Source: Mycobacterium sp. 050128
Lineage (GTDB): Bacteria > Actinomycetota > Actinomycetes > Mycobacteriales > Mycobacteriaceae
Assembly (NCBI RefSeq): GCF_036409155.1
Contig: NZ_JAZGLW010000001.1
Span: 1,798,001-1,862,000 of the forward strand
Length of the DNA: 64,000 nucleotides
Direction: 5' to 3'
A model generated the notes under the pieces. That model saw only the letters and a program-made list of their open reading frames with translations, was not told where the DNA came from and ran no database searches. Below, one piece after another: positions 45,130 through 53,017 of the stretch. Position numbers and translations under genes: made by a program. Every line of letters starts with the position of its first letter. The first letter of the stretch is position 1.

Positions 45130-46013
45130 GAAGGGACTCCTTCCTGCGCGGGCGCGCCGTTGGACCAGGGCTGCTGGTCCCAAGCCCGGTCCAGCGGGGC
45201 CATCTCGCCGCCGAACGGGAAGAAGGCGCGCTGTGCGTAGGTTTCTCGCGCCAGACCGTGGCCGAGTTCGTCGAGGAACGCTCGTTTGAGCGGGTTGGTG
45301 AACAGCTGGCGCGAGTAGCGCAGCGTCAGGGGCGGGCGCTTGACCAGTTCGCGTGCCAGCGCCCAAGCCCGGTCCAGCAGTTGATCCTTGGGTAACACCT
45401 CGTTGACGACGCCCCACTCCTTGGCCTCCCGCGCGCCGAGCTTCATGCCGGTCAGCAGGAAGTAGCGGGCGCGGGTGTGGCCGGCCAGGAAGCTCCAGAT
45501 GACGTGCTGGCCGTCGCCCGGCACCTGTCCGCGGGGGAAGTGCGATGCGTCCTGGAAGTAGGCGTCCTCGGCGGCCAGGACGATGTCGCCCATCAGCGCC
45601 ACCTCGGAGTGGATGTTGCACGGTCCGTTGACGGCGCTGATCATCGGAACATCGACGTCGAGCACGTTGGTGATCAGATGCCTTGCATACCAAGCTTTTT
45701 CGTCGAGCTTGACGAGGCCGCGGGTGCCTGGCATCAGCAGATACTCGGGCTGGTCGACCAGTTCGCCGTTGGGCAACCGGCCCCAGTTGGCGTTGTAGTT
45801 CTCGCCGGTGCCGGTGTGGATCAGGACCTTGATCTCGCGGTCTCCGGCGATGTCGGCGAACGCATCCGACATGTCATCGTGTGCGCGCCAATCCCACACC
45901 AGGCTGTCCCCGTTGGTGTGGCATTGCATGAACAAGATTCCGTCGTCGGCGAGTTCGAATCGGTAGTTCGCGTAGCGATTCTGGTATTCGCTAAATCTCG
46001 TCCGCTTTGCCAT
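45126..46013 (-). CDS. Crotonase-family hydrolase, 6-oxocamphor-hydrolase-like
   Basis: 295 residues. Annotators would call it enoyl-CoA hydratase, but several segments follow 6-oxocamphor hydrolase: SLVWDWRAHDD with His45, DIVLAAEDAYFQDASHFPRG with His158, VPGDGQHVIW with Asp167 (nine residues later, as for the catalytic His-Asp pair there), and ARYFLLTG. Such enzymes cleave the C-C bond of cyclic beta-diketones (retro-Claisen). First gene of the crotonase-Rieske-companion operon, with an operator 45 bases upstream. Confidence 0.78.
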   Translation of the reverse strand: MAKRTRFSEYQNRYANYRFELADDGILFMQCHTNGDSLVWDWRAHDDMSDAFADIAGDREIKVLIHTGTGENYNANWGRLPNGELVDQPEYLLMPGTRGLVKLDEKAWYARHLITNVLDVDVPMISAVNGPCNIHSEVALMGDIVLAAEDAYFQDASHFPRGQVPGDGQHVIWSFLAGHTRARYFLLTGMKLGAREAKEWGVVNEVLPKDQLLDRAWALARELVKRPPLTLRYSRQLFTNPLKRAFLDELGHGLARETYAQRAFFPFGGEMAPLDRAWDQQPWSNGAPAQEGVPS

Positions 46014-46057
46014 CGAGTTGTCTCATCTCCGCGGTGGTGAAGGTGGCGCCGAGGCTA

Positions 46058-46075
46058 TTTGAGCGATCGCCCAAA
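46058..46075. promoter_or_regulatory. Palindromic operator 2 of cluster B
   Basis: TTTGAGCGATCGCCCAAA differs from the perfect palindrome at 41487 by one base. It lies between the crotonase-Rieske operon and the downstream end of the LLM gene, in the expected promoter position for the former. Confidence 0.65.
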
Positions 46076-46121
46076 TGAGGTAGCTGCCATGCTTGCACCT
46101 CGGCCAGCACTGGTCAAGGGC

Positions 46122-47087
46122 TCAGTGACCGTGCAACAGGGCCACCACGGGTGCAAACGATTCGATCTGAGACTGCTGCACGGTGACGTAATTGACGCCG
46201 AGGCTCTCGCGACGTGAACGTAGCAATTCCGCAACGCTTTCCGGTGTGCCGATCAGAACGTTGGGGTGATCGCGCAGCAGATCCGCCGAGATGCCGGTGG
46301 TTTTCGCGATGTCGGCCAACGCCGCGTCGGGGTCGCCGGTGATTTCGGTGAAGTACGGGGAACTCTCGACGTCGAGTTGGCCGTAGCGATCTGCGGCCGC
46401 CGCACGCACGAACCCGATTCGACGTTCGGCGACCGCCTGTGGATCGAGACCGTCGCCATCGCGCGCCACGAACGGCACGCTCGAGATGCTGACGATGTCG
46501 GCCTCGCGGCCGGCCAGGGAGAGCACCCGACGGCCGCCGCCGCCGATCATGACCGGTGGGTGCGGCCGTTGCACCGGGCGCGGCCGTCCCGCGTACCCGC
46601 GCACCTGAACGAACTCGCCCGAGTAGTCCAATTCTTCGCCCTGCCAATGGGCCTTGATGAGCGCGACGACCTCGGCCAGCTTGGCGATCCGACGCCCCGG
46701 GCGATCGAATTCGAGTCCCATCGCGTTGTATTCGACGTCGCTCCAGCCGGCCCCGATGCCCAACTCCAGGCGGCCGTCGGACAGCAGATCGAGCGTCGCG
46801 GCCTCCTTGGCCAACACCGCCGGCACGTGATAGTCGATGCAGAACACCCGGCAACCGATGCGCAACTTCTCGGTGTACGCGGCGGCCGCCGCCATGGCCG
46901 CGATCGGGGCAAGGTCTTGGCGCGGAGTGCGGGCGGCCCGCTGCGCGGGGCCCGGGCCGAGATAGTGATCGGCGAGGAAAAGCGTTGAATAGCCGAGGTC
47001 TTCGACTTTGCGCACCGTGTCGCGCCACTCGCGCCCGCCGCTGGCGTTGGTCGCTTGCACCGCGAAGCGGAACGGAGGCCGGTCCAT
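46122..47087 (-). CDS. F420-dependent LLM-class oxidoreductase
   Basis: 321 residues from the ATG at MDRPPFRFAVQ; no start codon is closer upstream in frame. Luciferase-like barrel: LGYSTLFLADHYLGPGPAQR near 31-50, RIGCRVFCIDYHVPAVLAKE, LDLLSDGRLELGIGAGWSDV, and the glycine-rich PVMIGGGGRRVLSLAG near 177-192. It matches the mycobacterial F420 group of LLM enzymes. It probably oxidises an alcohol or reduces a ketone in the cluster B pathway. It diverges from the SDR across operator 3. Confidence 0.87.
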   Translation of the reverse strand: MDRPPFRFAVQATNASGGREWRDTVRKVEDLGYSTLFLADHYLGPGPAQRAARTPRQDLAPIAAMAAAAAYTEKLRIGCRVFCIDYHVPAVLAKEAATLDLLSDGRLELGIGAGWSDVEYNAMGLEFDRPGRRIAKLAEVVALIKAHWQGEELDYSGEFVQVRGYAGRPRPVQRPHPPVMIGGGGRRVLSLAGREADIVSISSVPFVARDGDGLDPQAVAERRIGFVRAAAADRYGQLDVESSPYFTEITGDPDAALADIAKTTGISADLLRDHPNVLIGTPESVAELLRSRRESLGVNYVTVQQSQIESFAPVVALLHGH

Positions 47088-47135
47088 AGGCTTGACCGTA
47101 ATCGATACCGGGTGATAGGCATGTGAAGCCGACCG

Positions 47136-47153
47136 TTTGAGCGATCGCTCAGG
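47136..47153. promoter_or_regulatory. Palindromic operator 3 of cluster B
   Basis: TTTGAGCGATCGCTCAGG holds the perfect 14-base palindrome TGAGCGATCGCTCA (47138-47151). It lies in the divergent region between the LLM gene and the SDR-ALDH pair, so one site could control both. Confidence 0.65.
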
Positions 47154-47169
47154 AAAGGTGGATGACGGC

Positions 47170-47880
47170 TTGAGCGCGAAGACAGCGGTTGTGACCGGCG
47201 GTGCCTCGGGGATCGGCCGGGCCTGCGCCGAAAGGCTGCGCAAAGACGGATTTCAGGTGGCCGTCATCGACCTGTCTCCCACCGACGACGGGTTCGGCCA
47301 CGTCGCCGACGTCACCGATCGGGCACAGGTCGACGCCGCGATGTCGGCGATCCGCGACGCGCTCGGCCCGATCCAGGTGCTGATCAACGCCGCCGGGATG
47401 GAGGGCTTCAAAAAGTTCTTGAGCATGTCGTTCGAGGAATGGTCGAAGGTGATCGACGTCAATCTCAACGGCGTGTTCAACACCATCCAGTCCGTGCTGC
47501 CCGACATGGTCGAGGCGGGTTGGGGACGCATCATCAACATCTCGTCGTCCAGCACGCATTCCGGTCAACCGTTCATGGCCCACTACGTGGCGGCGAAGTC
47601 CGCGGTCAACGGGCTGACCAAGTCGCTTGCCCTCGAATACGGCCCCAGCGGGATCACCGTCAACGCCGTGCCACCGGGGTTCATCGACACACCGATGCTG
47701 CGCAGTGCCGAGAGCCGCCATCTCCTCGGCGGAACCGTGGAGGACCACATCGCCCGCACCCCGGTTCGACGAGTGGGCAGGCCCGAAGACATCGCCGCCG
47801 CGTGTGCCTTCTTCGCTTCCGAGGAAGCCGGCTATATCACCGGGCAGATTCTCGGCGTGAACGGCGGCCGTAATACCTGA
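47170..47880 (+). CDS. Short-chain dehydrogenase/reductase, cluster B
   Basis: 236 residues from TTG preceded by AAAGGTGG; a GTG at 47158 is the alternative, and a TTG at 47137 falls inside the operator and is unlikely. Motifs: VVTGGASGIGRA, INISSSSTHSGQ, catalytic YVAAKSA, terminal GYITGQILGVNGG. A close paralogue of the cluster A SDR. Followed after 31 bases by an aldehyde dehydrogenase gene. It probably oxidises the alcohol made by the P450 or Rieske enzyme. Confidence 0.9.
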   Translation: MSAKTAVVTGGASGIGRACAERLRKDGFQVAVIDLSPTDDGFGHVADVTDRAQVDAAMSAIRDALGPIQVLINAAGMEGFKKFLSMSFEEWSKVIDVNLNGVFNTIQSVLPDMVEAGWGRIINISSSSTHSGQPFMAHYVAAKSAVNGLTKSLALEYGPSGITVNAVPPGFIDTPMLRSAESRHLLGGTVEDHIARTPVRRVGRPEDIAAACAFFASEEAGYITGQILGVNGGRNT

Positions 47881-47911
47881 CGGCCAGATCCCAAGAGATC
47901 CAAGGAGTTTG

Positions 47912-49360
47912 ATGTACGACAGGGACCAGCTCTTCATCGACGGGAAGTGGGCGGCGCCGGTTGACGGCCAGGGCTGCATCTCGGTGGTGTCCCCGCACAG
48001 CGAGGCCGTCATCGGCCACGCGGCGAGTGCGGGGCCCGCGGACGTCAACCGCGCGGTCGACGCCGCCCGGGCGGCCTTCGACGCCGGGCCGTGGCCGCGC
48101 ATGCAACCGGCGGAGCGCATCGAGGCAATCACCCGGCTGGCCGGCATCTATAAGGAACGGCGAGCCGATATGGCCGCTTTGATCTCGGCCGAGATCGGTG
48201 CTCCGATCACGTTCGCCAAGACGGCGCAGGTTCGGCTGCCGCTGACCATCATGTCCGCGTTCTGCGATTTCGCGGCCGGCTACGAATGGTGCCAAGATCG
48301 TCCCGGGCTGTACGGCAAGAACATCCGGATCCGCAAGCAGCCGGTAGGCGTCGTCGCCGCGGTAGTGCCGTGGAATATGCCGCAGTTCCTTACCGTCACC
48401 AAAGTGATTCCTGCGTTGCTGGCCGGCTGCACGGTGGTGCTCAAGCCCGCGCCCGAGTCGGTGCTCGATGCGCAGCTGCTCGCGGATCTTGTTGCGGCAG
48501 CTGATCTTCCGCCCGGTGTGCTCAACGTGGTGCCCGGGGGGCGCGACGTCGGCGAGCAACTGGTGCGGCATCCGGGCGTCGACAAGGTCTCGTTCACCGG
48601 CTCCACCGCGGCCGGCCGGCAAGTGGCCCTTGCGTGTGCCGAAGGGCTCAAGCAGGTCAGCCTCGAACTGGGCGGCAAGTCGGCGGCCATCGTGCTCGAC
48701 GACGCCGACCCCGCGGCCGCCGCAACCGGCATCCAGAGGGCCAGCCTGGCCAACAGCGGACAGGTCTGCAACGCGCTGAGCCGGATCCTGGTGCCGGACA
48801 CGCACAAGGACGAATTCGTCGACGCGCTGGCCGCCGGGATGGCGTCGATGACCGTAGGCGACCCCGCCGATCCCAATACCCAGATCGGTCCGCTGGTAGC
48901 CCAGCGCCAGCAGGAGCGCGTCCGCGGCTACATCGAAGCGGGCAAAAGCGAAGGGGCGCGGCTGGTTACCGGCGGTACCGAGATGCCCGACGGCCTCGAC
49001 GCCGGTTGGTATGTGCGCCCGACGCTGTTCAGCGACGCGACCAACGACATGCGGATCGCGCGTGAGGAGATCTTCGGCCCGGTGCTGACGGTCATCTCCT
49101 ACCGCGACGAGGATGAGGCGATTCGCATCGCCAACGACTCCGAATACGGGCTGGCCGGATCGGTGTTCACCGGTGACGCCGAACGCGGCTACGGTGTCGC
49201 GGCCCGGGTCCGGTCCGGCACCTTCGGCGTCAACGAGGGCTACATCATGGACCCGGCCGCACCCTTCGGGGGCGTCAAGAACAGCGGATACGGCCGCGAG
49301 CTCGGCACCGAGGGAATCGACAGTTACACAGTAAGCCAATCGATTTCGACGGCCGGCTGA
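47912..49360 (+). CDS. NAD(P)-dependent aldehyde dehydrogenase
   Basis: 482 residues with ATG behind CAAGGAG. ALDH marks: VPWNMPQF (oxyanion Asn region), FTGSTAAGRQVA, catalytic Glu in SLELGGKSA, catalytic Cys in NSGQVCNALSR, and EEIFGPVLTVI. Oxidises an aldehyde to an acid, a logical last step in cluster B. Two hairpin repeats follow its stop. Confidence 0.93.
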   Translation: MYDRDQLFIDGKWAAPVDGQGCISVVSPHSEAVIGHAASAGPADVNRAVDAARAAFDAGPWPRMQPAERIEAITRLAGIYKERRADMAALISAEIGAPITFAKTAQVRLPLTIMSAFCDFAAGYEWCQDRPGLYGKNIRIRKQPVGVVAAVVPWNMPQFLTVTKVIPALLAGCTVVLKPAPESVLDAQLLADLVAAADLPPGVLNVVPGGRDVGEQLVRHPGVDKVSFTGSTAAGRQVALACAEGLKQVSLELGGKSAAIVLDDADPAAAATGIQRASLANSGQVCNALSRILVPDTHKDEFVDALAAGMASMTVGDPADPNTQIGPLVAQRQQERVRGYIEAGKSEGARLVTGGTEMPDGLDAGWYVRPTLFSDATNDMRIAREEIFGPVLTVISYRDEDEAIRIANDSEYGLAGSVFTGDAERGYGVAARVRSGTFGVNEGYIMDPAAPFGGVKNSGYGRELGTEGIDSYTVSQSISTAG

Positions 49361-49369
49361 TCGACGAGC

Positions 49370-49426
49370 GTCGAGCGTGAAGCCAGCCGAACGCTCGACG
49401 CCCAGTGTGAAGCCGGCTGCCACGCT
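49370..49426. repeat. Tandem hairpin repeats after the ALDH gene
   Basis: Unit 1: GTCGAGCGT (49370-49378) and ACGCTCGAC (49391-49399) are perfect arms around GAAGCCAGCCGA. Unit 2: AGTGTG and CACGCT (one mismatch) around AAGCCGGCTGC. Both share GTGAAGCC(A/G)GC(C/T)G. Similar GTGAAGCC-centred hairpins occur between genes in mycobacteria as far as I recall. They may end transcription or be a dispersed repeat. Confidence 0.55.
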
Positions 49427-49484
49427 CGGTCGAAGACTTTGGCGCGGGGTGACGATGGGCCATGATTAGGGAATTGGTGATCAG

Positions 49485-49505
49485 GGAATGGTGTGCAAAA
49501 CCATT
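49485..49505. promoter_or_regulatory. Inverted repeat before the PPOX gene
   Basis: GAATGGT and ACCATTC are perfect 7-base arms around GTGCAAA. It ends 20 bases before the GTG start of the F420-type oxidase. Could be an operator or a leader hairpin. Confidence 0.4.
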
Positions 49506-49525
49506 CAGATAGTTAAGGAACACCC

Positions 49526-49912
49526 GTGGCCGTGAGCTTTCAGGACGTCATCAAGTCCAAGTACCTGCTGTTGACGACATTCACCAAGGACGGTCGTCCG
49601 AAGCCCACGGCGATCTGGGGTGTGCCCGACGGCGACAAGCTTCTCGTCATCACCGACGACGGCTCCTGGAAAACCAAGCGGATCAACAACACGCCGCGTG
49701 TGACACTCGCCAAGAGTGGGGCCCTGGGCAAACCCAAGAGCGAAGAGGTCGAGGGGATCGCCCGCGTTCTGCCGAAGTCCGAGACGCAGCGGGTCTACAA
49801 CGCCGTGCTGAAGCGGTATTGGTATCACGCCCCGTGGTTCTACGTGCACTCGATCGTGCGCGGCGGCATCGACAAGGTCCACGTCGGCCTCGAGATCAAA
49901 CCCGGGATTTAG
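49526..49912 (+). CDS. PPOX-class F420-dependent enzyme
   Basis: 128 residues, GTG start. Split-barrel flavin/deazaflavin fold: SKYLLLTTFTKDGRPKPTAI near 11-30, LLVITDDGSWKTKRINNTPR, and the C-terminal YHAPWFYVHSIVRGG. It resembles the Rv2061-type F420 family. It probably reduces a small molecule with F420H2; the substrate is unknown. Confidence 0.85.
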   Translation: MAVSFQDVIKSKYLLLTTFTKDGRPKPTAIWGVPDGDKLLVITDDGSWKTKRINNTPRVTLAKSGALGKPKSEEVEGIARVLPKSETQRVYNAVLKRYWYHAPWFYVHSIVRGGIDKVHVGLEIKPGI

Positions 49913-49953
49913 CAACGCTTCCCGGCGTGCCACGCCGCGGTTAGGGTTGACCG

Positions 49954-50346
49954 GTGGCACAGGAATCGCCCCGGACGTCGTCGCCGGTTTTGGCATTGGT
50001 CGCGGCGGCCCGCGTCGGCGTCGGAGCTGCAATGTTGCTGGCGCCCCATCGATTCTTCAAGCCGGACTCGGGGACCGAAACGCTGCTGATGCAAACGATC
50101 GGGATTCGGGACCTGGTCATCGGGTCGGGTGCTTGTGCCGCGTTGTTGCGCGGTGGCGACGGTGACTTCCGGCGCTGGGCGGCCTTCGGCTTGATCAGCG
50201 ATAGCGCCGACCTGCTGCTCGGGCTGCGCAGCAGGCCCGTCGTCGGAACCAAGAGCGCGATGATCGCCACGCTGGCACCCGTGCCGTTCGTCGGCGCCGG
50301 CGTGCGTGGGTTCGTCCGCAGCTTCGGAAGGGGCAGGCAGCCTTAG
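49954..50346 (+). CDS. Small membrane protein, DUF4267-like
   Basis: 130 residues from GTG. Three to four hydrophobic helices: PVLALVAAARVGVGAAMLLA, GIRDLVIGSGACAALL, FGLISDSADLLLGL, and MIATLAPVPFVGAGV. This short four-helix plan with the GIRDLxxG motif resembles DUF4267 proteins. Function unknown. Its end overlaps the convergent epimerase gene by four bases. Confidence 0.7.
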   Translation: MAQESPRTSSPVLALVAAARVGVGAAMLLAPHRFFKPDSGTETLLMQTIGIRDLVIGSGACAALLRGGDGDFRRWAAFGLISDSADLLLGLRSRPVVGTKSAMIATLAPVPFVGAGVRGFVRSFGRGRQP

Positions 50347-51329
50347 CTGTCGGCGCTGCGCAGCGCATCGATGGTGTCGGCCACCGTTTCGCGCGGATCC
50401 CGGTAGGTGATGCCGAGCTCTTTTTCGCTGGGCGAATCATCCGACGCCGGCATCTGGGTGTAGTACTGCATCCCCGCCGCGGTGAACGGCGTGCTGAACG
50501 GCAGATATGGCGTCGCAATATCGAGAATCGCTCCCGCGGCGCGGATGATGGTGTCGGGAACCGGCACCGCGACCATCGGGGTGTCGGCCACCTCGCCGAA
50601 CATGCTCGCCAGCTCGCTGACGGAGACGCGGTGACCGCCGGCCATGTAGCGCCGCGGCCCGCGCCCGGGTTCCAGCAGCGCCACGTGCAGCGCGGCCACG
50701 TCGCGGGCATCGACGATCAACCACGCCGCTCCTCGCCCGGGCACGACATGCAGATCCAGCAGCGACTTCACGCCTTGGCCGGCTTCCCCGTATTGATCAC
50801 CGACCGGTGGCCCAAGGACCATGCCGGGATAGGTGATGTTGACCGGCGCGCCGGCGTCCTGCAGGCCGCGGGCGTAGATCTCGACCTGGGCCTTGGACGT
50901 TCCGTAGCCGTCGGCCCCGCCGACCACCGGCAAGTCCGCCGACAGCGTCTCCAGGTTGGGATGAAACAGCGCGGTAAAGCTGGACACGTGCACGATCGGA
51001 TCCAGGCCCAGCTCGACAGCCTGGCCGAGCACATTCTGTGCGCCCTGCATGTTGGTGGTCAGCATCTCGCTGGTCTGGCGGGGATCGGTGGCCACCAGGG
51101 CGGCGCTGTGCACGACGGCATCGCACCCCTGCAACGCTTCGCGCACCGAGACGCGATCGGTGATGTCCCCGACGGCGAAGTCCGACACATCGACGCCGAG
51201 TTTCGCGACCGAGGTGTGCAGCCGATCAGGGTTGCGCACCAGGAACCGAACCGAGTGCCCCGCGTCGGCGATGGCCTTGGCAGTCCACCCACCCACAAAT
51301 CCAGTACCGCCCGTTATCAGAATTCGCAC
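50343..51329 (-). CDS. NAD-dependent epimerase/dehydratase (extended SDR)
   Basis: 328 residues from the GTG at RILITGGTGFVGGW; the longer open frame upstream is not needed. Cofactor motif GGTGFVGG near residues 7-14, ADLPVVGGADGYGTSKAQVE containing the catalytic Tyr-x3-Lys, and the downstream NITYPGMVLGPPVG. Similar to mycobacterial NAD-dependent epimerases or dihydroflavonol-reductase-like proteins. Substrate unknown. Confidence 0.9.
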   Translation of the reverse strand: MRILITGGTGFVGGWTAKAIADAGHSVRFLVRNPDRLHTSVAKLGVDVSDFAVGDITDRVSVREALQGCDAVVHSAALVATDPRQTSEMLTTNMQGAQNVLGQAVELGLDPIVHVSSFTALFHPNLETLSADLPVVGGADGYGTSKAQVEIYARGLQDAGAPVNITYPGMVLGPPVGDQYGEAGQGVKSLLDLHVVPGRGAAWLIVDARDVAALHVALLEPGRGPRRYMAGGHRVSVSELASMFGEVADTPMVAVPVPDTIIRAAGAILDIATPYLPFSTPFTAAGMQYYTQMPASDDSPSEKELGITYRDPRETVADTIDALRSADS

Positions 51330-51380
51330 GCAGCGATTCTGCAAGGCTGGTTGGCCGCGCGGCAACCGGCAGTGGGTTAA

Positions 51381-52091
51381 CTACAGGTGGCTGGCCACGA
51401 AGCTCGCGGCTTGGCCCGCCATGCCGTTCGCGACATACGACGCGTGCGCCGCGCCGTCGCTGCCACCGCCGCAGATCGGATCGCCGGGGGCGCACAGCTG
51501 CAGTGTCTTGGGTTGGTACAGCGGGCCGATCGCGATGTCCGGCGCGCCGTAGTGTTCGAGGAATTCATTCGACGGCGTGCCGAAGAGGGTGACGGCGGCG
51601 ACGTGGTTGGCGATGTCGGACGGCATCGGCGCCGGGACCGACGCGGCGGGTACGCCCTTCGGCACGGCCGACGAGGTGACAAAGCCGGCGACGGCCGCAC
51701 CTTGCGAGAAACCGCCGAGCACTTCCTTGGTCTTCGGGCAGCTGGCCGCCATCGATTCGATGTGCGAGCTGGCGTCACGAATCCCGTCGATGAACGTCGC
51801 CGGGAAGTCCGGGCTGCCGAAGTCGCTGCTGGCGGGATAATTCACCGGGTACACCGTCAAGCTCCGGCCGCCGAGCTGCCCGCGCAGCGCATCGACGAAG
51901 CCGGAGCCGATGCCGCCGACACCGGGCGGCTCGCTGGTGCCGCGGGCAAAGACCAATTCGACGTCAGGACAGTCGGCGTTGGCCACTGGGGCGTGGCCGC
52001 TGGCCAGCACGCCCGCCGCCATCAGCGCGGCCGCCGCGCCGCCCCCCGCGAGTCTGCGAATCCGGCCATCGATCAAGTTCAAGAAATTCAT
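51381..52091 (-). CDS. Cutinase-family esterase (secreted)
   Basis: 236 residues. A long signal peptide (core GGGAAAALMAAGVLASG) precedes ADCPDVELVFARGTSEPPGV, the usual cutinase start with its first Cys. Catalytic Ser in GGFSQGAAV, Asp in CAPGDPICGGG, and His in GAAHASYV form the triad; paired Cys around them are conserved. It hydrolyses esters of lipids outside the cell. Mycobacterial cutinase-like proteins (CulP) are similar; which one is not certain. Confidence 0.92.
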   Translation of the reverse strand: MNFLNLIDGRIRRLAGGGAAAALMAAGVLASGHAPVANADCPDVELVFARGTSEPPGVGGIGSGFVDALRGQLGGRSLTVYPVNYPASSDFGSPDFPATFIDGIRDASSHIESMAASCPKTKEVLGGFSQGAAVAGFVTSSAVPKGVPAASVPAPMPSDIANHVAAVTLFGTPSNEFLEHYGAPDIAIGPLYQPKTLQLCAPGDPICGGGSDGAAHASYVANGMAGQAASFVASHL

Positions 52092-52174
52092 GCGTATCCC
52101 ACCGTGTTTGTCCTGACTTTGCTTTACCTGTATTCGACGCAGGTAGCGGTAAGGATTGCCCAAAGCGCCATTTC

Positions 52175-52317
52175 TCAATCGCTACCTGCAACCAGGCGCA
52201 ATGCCGAAATGTTACGGCCGACTGCCGCGGTCGCGGCGCGATAGTCGCTGTAGCCCGGGGTAGGAGCGCTCGGCGAGCCCGTAGAGCCGCTCGTACTCGG
52301 CGGGCTCACCGGCTTAA
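52175..52317 (-). pseudogene. Remnant of a DUF385/Ddn-type nitroreductase-family gene
   Basis: On the minus strand GEPAEYERLYGLAERSYPG is followed, after one extra G near 52260, by YSDYRAATAAVGRNISALRL and a TGA at 52175. This looks like the C-terminal end of F420-dependent (deazaflavin) nitroreductase-family proteins. An in-frame TAA lies just upstream, so no N-terminus remains. Family naming rests on recalled pattern only. Confidence 0.45.
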
Positions 52318-52342
52318 TTGCCTACGCACAGGTCGACTGACA

Positions 52343-52389
52343 TAAAAAACGACCAGCAGGCTTACCGGTGTCTTGAGTAAACCTGCTGG
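52343..52389 (-). terminator. Rho-independent terminator for csbD-like gene
   Basis: Read on the minus strand, arms CCAGCAGG/CCTGCTGG extended by TTAC/GTAA flank a 12-base loop, followed by CGTTTTTTATG. It begins 13 bases after the CsbD stop. A clear intrinsic terminator, which is uncommon in mycobacteria. Confidence 0.75.
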
Positions 52390-52401
52390 CCGAGACTGTA
52401 G

Positions 52402-52575
52402 CTACTTCTTGAAGGCGTCCTTCACCTTCTCGCCGGCGTCCTTCAGGCTGGACTTGGCCTGGTCCGCACGACCTTCGTTCTTGGTGTCGCTGTCGCCGGT
52501 CAGCTTGCCGACGGCTTCCTTGGCCTGGCCGCCGAGATCTTCGATTTTGTTCTTGATCTTGTCTTCGGTGCTCAT
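52402..52575 (-). CDS. CsbD-family stress protein
   Basis: 57 residues, nearly all charged helix: DKIKNKIEDLGGQAKEAVGK near 5-24, then SSLKDAGEKVKDAFKK. Typical CsbD composition and length. Members are induced in general stress response in other bacteria, but their activity is unknown. Followed by a strong terminator. Confidence 0.88.
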   Translation of the reverse strand: MSTEDKIKNKIEDLGGQAKEAVGKLTGDSDTKNEGRADQAKSSLKDAGEKVKDAFKK

Positions 52576-52742
52576 GCGTTTCGCTTCCTATCGACTCGAT
52601 GCTGTACTTCGTCCGGCTACCCCGGTGGGGGATTCCGAAACCCGGACCGGGGTCCGTCCCGGCCCCGGCGGGAGCGATTACCCGGTCTAGCTGGCAAACG
52701 ACTAGATCATTCGGCGGCCATGGAATGGATCACAATGGTGCG

Positions 52743-52910
52743 ATGAGCACCGCAACGGTGGTGGCGATAGTCGTAGTGCTGATGCTGCTGGGCCTGGGCA
52801 TCGTGACCAATCAGCTCCTCCGGCTGCGGAAGTTCCTGGGGGATGCGCCACCAGAGCATTTGCCCGGTGCGCAAGACGGCGAGCCCCCGGAGCGCGAGCC
52901 GCCCAGGTGA
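52743..52910 (+). CDS. Small single-pass membrane protein
   Basis: 55 residues. Hydrophobic helix TVVAIVVVLMLLGLGIVTNQ near residues 5-24, then a short basic stretch (LLRLRK) and an acidic, proline-rich tail ending EPPR. An in-frame ATG at 52722 is an alternative start. Family not recognised. Confidence 0.5.
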   Translation: MSTATVVAIVVVLMLLGLGIVTNQLLRLRKFLGDAPPEHLPGAQDGEPPEREPPR

Positions 52911-53017
52911 TTTTCAGGCCTCTGCTCGACTGATAGCTTCGATCTCGTAATCGCACCTCATCGGGGAGGGGCCGCCGCGGCGGTAGCTGCCCGATGCGCA
53001 CAAGGCTCGGGGGCACG

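Noticed and set aside
45130..45693. N-terminal extension of the third Rieske protein to 628 residues
   Set aside because: The added part is an out-of-frame shadow of the crotonase; the GTG at 45129 gives the normal start.
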